Source: Streptomyces nodosus
Lineage (GTDB): Bacteria; Actinomycetota; Actinomycetes; Streptomycetales; Streptomycetaceae
Length of the DNA: 64,000 bases
Assembly: GCF_008704995.1 (NCBI RefSeq)
Contig: NZ_CP023747.1
Location: 4,805,501 to 4,869,500, forward strand
Direction of reading: 5' to 3'
The notes beneath the pieces are model-generated. The model was not told where the DNA came from and made no database searches. It saw only the letters and a program-made list of their open reading frames with translations. Shown one piece after another: positions 60,469 to 64,000 of the stretch. Both the position numbers and the translations under genes were made by a program. How positions within the stretch are numbered: position 1 is the stretch's first letter; each line of letters begins with the position of its first letter.

Positions 60469-61611
60469 GTGTCCGCAGCCCCCGGTCCCTCTCCCTCCGC
60501 CCCCCGCCGGCCGTCCGGGCACTCGCTCGCCGACCGCCTCCCCGTCTTCCCCTGGGACAAGCTGGAGCCGTACAAGAAGACGGCCGCCGCGCATCCGGGC
60601 GGAATCGTCGACCTGTCCGTCGGCACCCCGGTCGACCCGGTCCCCGAGCTGATCCAGAAGGCCCTCGTCGCCGCGGCGGACTCCCCGGGCTATCCGACGG
60701 TCTGGGGCACCCCCGAGCTGCGGGACGCGATCACCGGCTGGGTGGAGCGCCGTCTGGGCGCCCCGGGGGTCACCCACCGCCATGTGCTGCCCGTCGTCGG
60801 CTCCAAGGAACTGGTCGCCTGGCTCCCGACCCAGCTGGGCCTCGGCCCCGGCGACCGGGTCGCGTACCCGCGGCTCGCCTACCCGACGTACGAGGTCGGC
60901 GCACGCCTGGCCGGCGCGGACCACGAGGTCTACGACGACCCGACCGAGCTCGACCCCACGAATCTGAGGCTGCTCTGGCTCAACTCCCCGTCGAACCCGA
61001 CGGGCCGGGTGCTGGCCAAGGAGGAACTGGCCCGGATCGTGTCCTGGGCGCGGGAGCACGGCGTCCTGCTCTTCTCCGACGAGTGCTACCTCGAACTGGG
61101 CTGGGAGGCCGACCCCGTCTCGGTGCTGCACCCGGATGTGTGCGGCGGCTCGTACGAGGGCATCGTCGCGGTCCACTCGCTGTCCAAGCGGTCGAACCTG
61201 GCGGGCTACCGGGCGGCCTTCCTCGCGGGCGACCCGGCGGTCCTGGGCCCGCTCCTGGAGATCCGCAAGCACGGCGGCATGATGACCTCGGCGCCGACCC
61301 AGGCCGCGGTGGTGGCCGCGCTGGGCGACGACGCTCACGTCCGCGAGCAGCGCGAACGCTATGCGGCCCGCCGCGGGGTGCTGCGGGACGCCCTCCTGAA
61401 GCACGGTTTCCGTATCGAGCACAGCGAGGCGAGCCTGTATCTGTGGGCGACCCGCGAGGAATCCTGCTGGGACACCGTCGCCGACCTCGCCGACCGGGGC
61501 ATCCTGGTGGCCCCCGGCGACTTCTACGGTGTGGCGGGCGAGAAGTTCGTACGGGTGGCCCTGACGGCGACGGACGAAAGGGTGGCGGCCGCGGTGGAGC
61601 GCCTCGGCTAG
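60469..61611 (+). CDS. dapC: Succinyldiaminopimelate transaminase DapC
   Basis: A 380-residue class I/II aminotransferase. LPVFPWDKLEPYKKTAAAHP, GGIVDLSVGTPVDPVPE, LNSPSNPTGRVLAKEEL, FSDECYLELGW, and the PLP lysine in SLSKRSNLAGYR. The FPWDKL...K start and DLSVGTPVDP are typical of actinobacterial DapC. It makes N-succinyl-LL-diaminopimelate in lysine and cell-wall synthesis; the next step (dapE) is encoded 2 kb downstream. GTG 60469 after GTGAGCCGATCC. Confidence 0.95.
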   Translation: MSAAPGPSPSAPRRPSGHSLADRLPVFPWDKLEPYKKTAAAHPGGIVDLSVGTPVDPVPELIQKALVAAADSPGYPTVWGTPELRDAITGWVERRLGAPGVTHRHVLPVVGSKELVAWLPTQLGLGPGDRVAYPRLAYPTYEVGARLAGADHEVYDDPTELDPTNLRLLWLNSPSNPTGRVLAKEELARIVSWAREHGVLLFSDECYLELGWEADPVSVLHPDVCGGSYEGIVAVHSLSKRSNLAGYRAAFLAGDPAVLGPLLEIRKHGGMMTSAPTQAAVVAALGDDAHVREQRERYAARRGVLRDALLKHGFRIEHSEASLYLWATREESCWDTVADLADRGILVAPGDFYGVAGEKFVRVALTATDERVAAAVERLG

Positions 61612-61628
61612 TGCTGTGACAGACATGC

Positions 61629-61667
61629 CGGAGGGAGGGCCCGGGCGCTGCCCGGACCCTCCCTCCG
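61629..61667. terminator. Terminator after dapC
   Basis: An 18-bp stem, cggagggagggcccgggc with gcccggaccctccctccg, one mismatch, loop gct. It lies between convergent genes and may serve both. Confidence 0.75.
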
Positions 61668-61682
61668 CCGGTTCCCGGTCGA

Positions 61683-62111
61683 TCAGCCGCCCAGTGGCGT
61701 CCCGTTCAGCGGGAGCTGCGGCCCCGGCACCCCGCCCCTGGTGGCGTCACCCAGCAGTGCGCCGGCCCCGGACGCCGCGTTCCCGGCGGCCCGCTGAGCG
61801 GTCGGCACCGCCGTCCGGACGGCCTTCTGGCCGGTGTCGCTCGCGGCCGGCACCGCCTTCTTGACCGCCTGGCCGGCCCGGACCGCCTGGCCTCCGGTGT
61901 CGCCCGTGAGCCCGGTGACGTTGCGGGCGGCTCCGTCGACGGCGGTGCCGGTCCCGGCGCCGTCCAGGGCGGTCACACCGGCCAGGTCCGGCGTGGCCGG
62001 CAGGCCGGTCGTCGCCGCGCTGGCGGAGCCGGCCGCACCGACCACGGGCGCCGCTCCCGCCGCGATCAGCAGCGCGGCACGGGCGATCCGGCGGGTCAGA
62101 GGGAGGGACAT
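61683..62111 (-). CDS. Secreted Ala/Gly/Thr-rich small protein
   Basis: A 142-residue protein with a clear Sec signal peptide (LTRRIARAALLIAAGAAPVV, cleavage near ASA). The mature part is low in complexity (GLTGDTGGQAVRAGQAVKKA, VPTAQRAAGNAASGAG) with no Cys and no known domain. Likely a cell-wall or secreted protein of unknown role. ATG 62111 with TAAGGAGCATC, a strong ribosome site, supports real expression. Confidence 0.75.
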   Translation of the reverse strand: MSLPLTRRIARAALLIAAGAAPVVGAAGSASAATTGLPATPDLAGVTALDGAGTGTAVDGAARNVTGLTGDTGGQAVRAGQAVKKAVPAASDTGQKAVRTAVPTAQRAAGNAASGAGALLGDATRGGVPGPQLPLNGTPLGG

Positions 62112-62461
62112 GATGCTCCTTAGACGGGAGAGAACGGTGAAGTGCCCAAGGGCGACCGGGAGTTGACCGTCGGAGGCTGCCCCCGAGGCCGACCGTTCCG
62201 GGCTCGGACGCCGTGACTACCGCTCGAAGCCCGCGAAGGTTGCGGCGGGCCGACGCAAAGAGTTGGCAATGCGTCGCATTATCGGGTGGGGATGAAATCG
62301 GGCGAACGGACCCCGGCCGGACAGCCCGCCGAACCCTCAGATCCCTTTGTTCCCAAGGGGTTTCGCGGTCAGGGCATGGGACCCGACGGCAGCGGCGCGC
62401 CTCGTCGACGAGGCGCGCCGCGCACAACTCCTCAGGCTGAAGGCTCGTACGGCTGCCCGGT
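62112..62461. other. Intergenic region with a perfect palindrome
   Basis: About 350 bp between two minus-strand genes. It contains the palindrome at 62392-62421 and, further towards 62111, AT-richer text (ttggcaatgcgtcgcattat) that may be the promoter of the small secreted protein. No gene is seen. Confidence 0.5.
62392..62421. terminator. Perfect 30-bp palindrome, likely terminator
   Basis: gcggcgcgcctcgtc is followed directly by its exact complement, gacgaggcgcgccgc. It lies 41 bp downstream of the stop of the minus-strand lysozyme-like gene. Confidence 0.7.
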
Positions 62462-63418
62462 CTACTCCCCGGTGACGATGCGGACTTCGGAGGCCGAGGT
62501 CGCCGCCCCGGCGTCACCGGTCGTGCGCCACTGGCCCGCGAAGCCTCCCCGCGACCACTCGCGGCCCGCGAAGGAGACCCGTGAGATGTGCAGCGCAGAC
62601 GAGTTGGCCACCGCCCAGTGCGCCAGCTCCCAGCCCTGCTCGGCCGGGGTGCCCGAGGCGGCCGGCTTGTGGGGCACCGGGACCGTCACCGCATTGGCGG
62701 CCGGCTTCCGCGGGGCCGGGGAGGGCTCCGCGGACTGTCCCGTGCCGCCCTCTGCGCCGGTGGTCTGCAGCACATCGCGTCCGAAGTCCCTGACCAGTGC
62801 GGCCCGTACCGCGTCCGGGCCGCCGTTGGGCGTGGTGGCCGGGCGTCCCTGGCAGGTCAGTGTGGCGGCCGACCGTCCGGTCAGTGCCGCGGCGAGCAGG
62901 GCCGCGTCCGGCTCGTGCTTCGCGTATGCGTCGGGAAAGCCGCTGCGCTGTACGCGCTGCGCGGCCACGGTCAGTGGCAGCTCCTGATAGTCAGGCACCT
63001 TGACCAGGTGCTCGTAGAAGGCGCTCGCGGAGTACGTCGGATCCATGATCTGCTTCGTGGTGCCCCAGCCCTGTGAGGGGCGCTGCTGGAACAGGCCGAT
63101 CGAATCGCGGTCGCCGTGGTCTATGTTGCGCAGCGCCGACTCCTGGAGAGCGGTCGCCAGCGCGATGGTCACCGCGCGCTCGGGCAGATCGCGGGTGGTG
63201 CCCACGGCGGAGATCGTCGCCGCGTTCACCGCCTGCTCCGGGCTGAATTCGTAGGATCGCTTCTCGCCCTTGTCCGAGACCACCCGGCATCTCGGCGCGG
63301 CCGAGCCCGTGAGGTACTGAACGGCGAGATAGCCGGTGAGAGCGAGCAAAACCACCAAGGCCGCCCCGAAACGGAGAAGGCGGCCACGGCGTCGGGGGGA
63401 GGGGGACGGCTCTGACAC
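62462..63418 (-). CDS. Membrane-anchored lysozyme-like protein
   Basis: A 318-residue protein. One membrane helix at about 15-37 (RFGAALVVLLALTGYLAVQY), then a lysozyme-like region: VTIALATALQESALRNIDHG with candidate catalytic Glu93, DRDSIGLFQQRPSQGWGT, and AQRVQRSGFPDAYAKHEPDA. This is the fold of actinobacterial transglycosylase-like proteins acting on peptidoglycan. A Pro/Ala linker and a C-terminal ~50-residue region follow (AHWAVANSSALHISRVSFAG). GTG 63418; no strong ribosome site is seen, so the mRNA may be leaderless or nearly so. An in-frame start 51 bp upstream is less likely. Confidence 0.85.
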   Translation of the reverse strand: MSEPSPSPRRRGRLLRFGAALVVLLALTGYLAVQYLTGSAAPRCRVVSDKGEKRSYEFSPEQAVNAATISAVGTTRDLPERAVTIALATALQESALRNIDHGDRDSIGLFQQRPSQGWGTTKQIMDPTYSASAFYEHLVKVPDYQELPLTVAAQRVQRSGFPDAYAKHEPDAALLAAALTGRSAATLTCQGRPATTPNGGPDAVRAALVRDFGRDVLQTTGAEGGTGQSAEPSPAPRKPAANAVTVPVPHKPAASGTPAEQGWELAHWAVANSSALHISRVSFAGREWSRGGFAGQWRTTGDAGAATSASEVRIVTGE

Positions 63419-63601
63419 GCGTACAAGGTACTGGAGACGTCCCGAGGCGATTCCCGGGGCTGTGGACAACTCCTGGGAGGGGGACGGGAGGACCGGCGCG
63501 CCGGTGCCGCGGCGGGTGGTGTTTGCCCGTCAAAGCGAACCTTGCCCGCCGGGCGTCGCCGCGGGGCGGGCGTTCCTGGCCGGGGCGTTAGGGTCGACAC
63601 C

Positions 63602-64000
63602 ATGGCCGATACCCCTCTTGACCTCACGCTGGACGCCGCGCGGCTCACCGCGCAACTCGTCGACCTGCCCTCCGAGAGCGGCACCGAGAAGCCCCTCGCG
63701 GACGCGATCGAATCCGCGCTGCGCGCCCTGCCGCACCTGACGGTCGACCGGTACGGCAACAACGTCGTGGCCCGGACGAACCTGGGACGGCCGGAACGCG
63801 TCATCCTCGCGGGCCATGTCGACACGGTCCCGATCGCGGAGAACGTGCCCTCCCGCCTGGACGAGGACGGCGTGCTGTGGGGCTGCGGCACCTGCGACAT
63901 GAAGTCGGGCGTCGCGGTCCAGCTCCGTATCGCGGCGACGGTCCCCGAGCCCAACCGCGACCTCACCTTCGTCTTCTACGACAACGAGGAGGTCGACGCC
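63602..64000 (+). CDS. dapE: Succinyl-diaminopimelate desuccinylase DapE, 5' part; cut by window edge
   Basis: The first 133 residues are visible. LTAQLVDLPSESGTEKPLAD, then VILAGHVDTVPIAENVPSRL with the metal His-Val-Asp, LWGCGTCDMKSGVAVQLRIA with the bridging Asp, and VFYDNEEVDA with the catalytic Glu pair. This is M20 peptidase family, DapE branch. It releases succinate to give LL-diaminopimelate, the step after DapC. ATG 63602 lies divergent from the lysozyme-like gene. The 3' part lies beyond the window. Confidence 0.95.
   Translation, partial: MADTPLDLTLDAARLTAQLVDLPSESGTEKPLADAIESALRALPHLTVDRYGNNVVARTNLGRPERVILAGHVDTVPIAENVPSRLDEDGVLWGCGTCDMKSGVAVQLRIAATVPEPNRDLTFVFYDNEEVDA

Overview
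The window looks like part of a Streptomyces chromosome or that of a very close relative. GC content is very high throughout, third codon positions are almost all G or C, GTG and TTG starts are common, and neighbouring genes often overlap by a few bases. The content fits too: a four-gene conservon, mycothiol synthesis (mshB), several phosphatase/kinase-type anti-sigma ATPases, oligopeptide transporters, and the succinylase-route lysine genes dapC and dapE. I recognise no rRNA, tRNA, CRISPR array, transposase or prophage.

Layout. 1-1985 (minus): a two-gene split PEP-synthase/rifampin-phosphotransferase-like enzyme, cut by the window edge. 2516-3514: an orphan sugar-type binding lipoprotein. 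3683-7514: a conservon (sensor kinase, roadblock, DUF742, small GTPase). 7977-10777: a small unknown protein, a His-rich archease, a DUF2267 protein and the RNA ligase RtcB, which look like an RNA-repair operon. 11022-14684: a secreted subtilisin-like protease, a DUF4190/septum-formation-type membrane protein and a GntR/UTRA regulator. 15023-18070: a SPOR-like mini-protein, then a NUDIX gene broken in the middle of its NUDIX box by a 2.65-kb segment carrying a MATE exporter, a PadR regulator and another NUDIX hydrolase. 18204-21516: an anti-sigma-type ATPase and a PAS-PAS-GAF-PP2C-ATPase phosphatase. 21479-23485 (minus): a coiled-coil membrane protein and its small partner. 23704-28008: an unusual peptide-binding lipoprotein and the GTPase TypA.

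28793-47690 holds three complete oligopeptide (Opp/Dpp) ABC systems. Two closely similar five-gene operons run on the plus strand (28793-34640 and 42101-47690). Between them lie a VOC protein, a GNAT acetyltransferase and a third, divergent five-gene system on the minus strand (35819-41696), whose binding protein carries a C-terminal membrane anchor instead of a lipobox. An S9 (DPP4-like) peptidase follows on the minus strand and could supply or process peptides.

50243-64000 is mostly conserved core: a small membrane protein, mshB and its overlapping membrane partner, a large PG_binding_4-type envelope protein, an ABC-2 exporter fused in one operon with a NarL-type two-component system, a SirB1-like protein and a GNAT protein (minus), a 7Fe ferredoxin, dapC, two secreted or anchored minus-strand proteins (one lysozyme-like), and the 5' end of dapE.

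The most interesting signals are the cassette-interrupted NUDIX gene with a perfect 19-bp palindromic operator, the archease/DUF2267/RtcB operon with its metal-binding-like tail, the split PEP-utilising enzyme, and the nested set of three peptide transporters.
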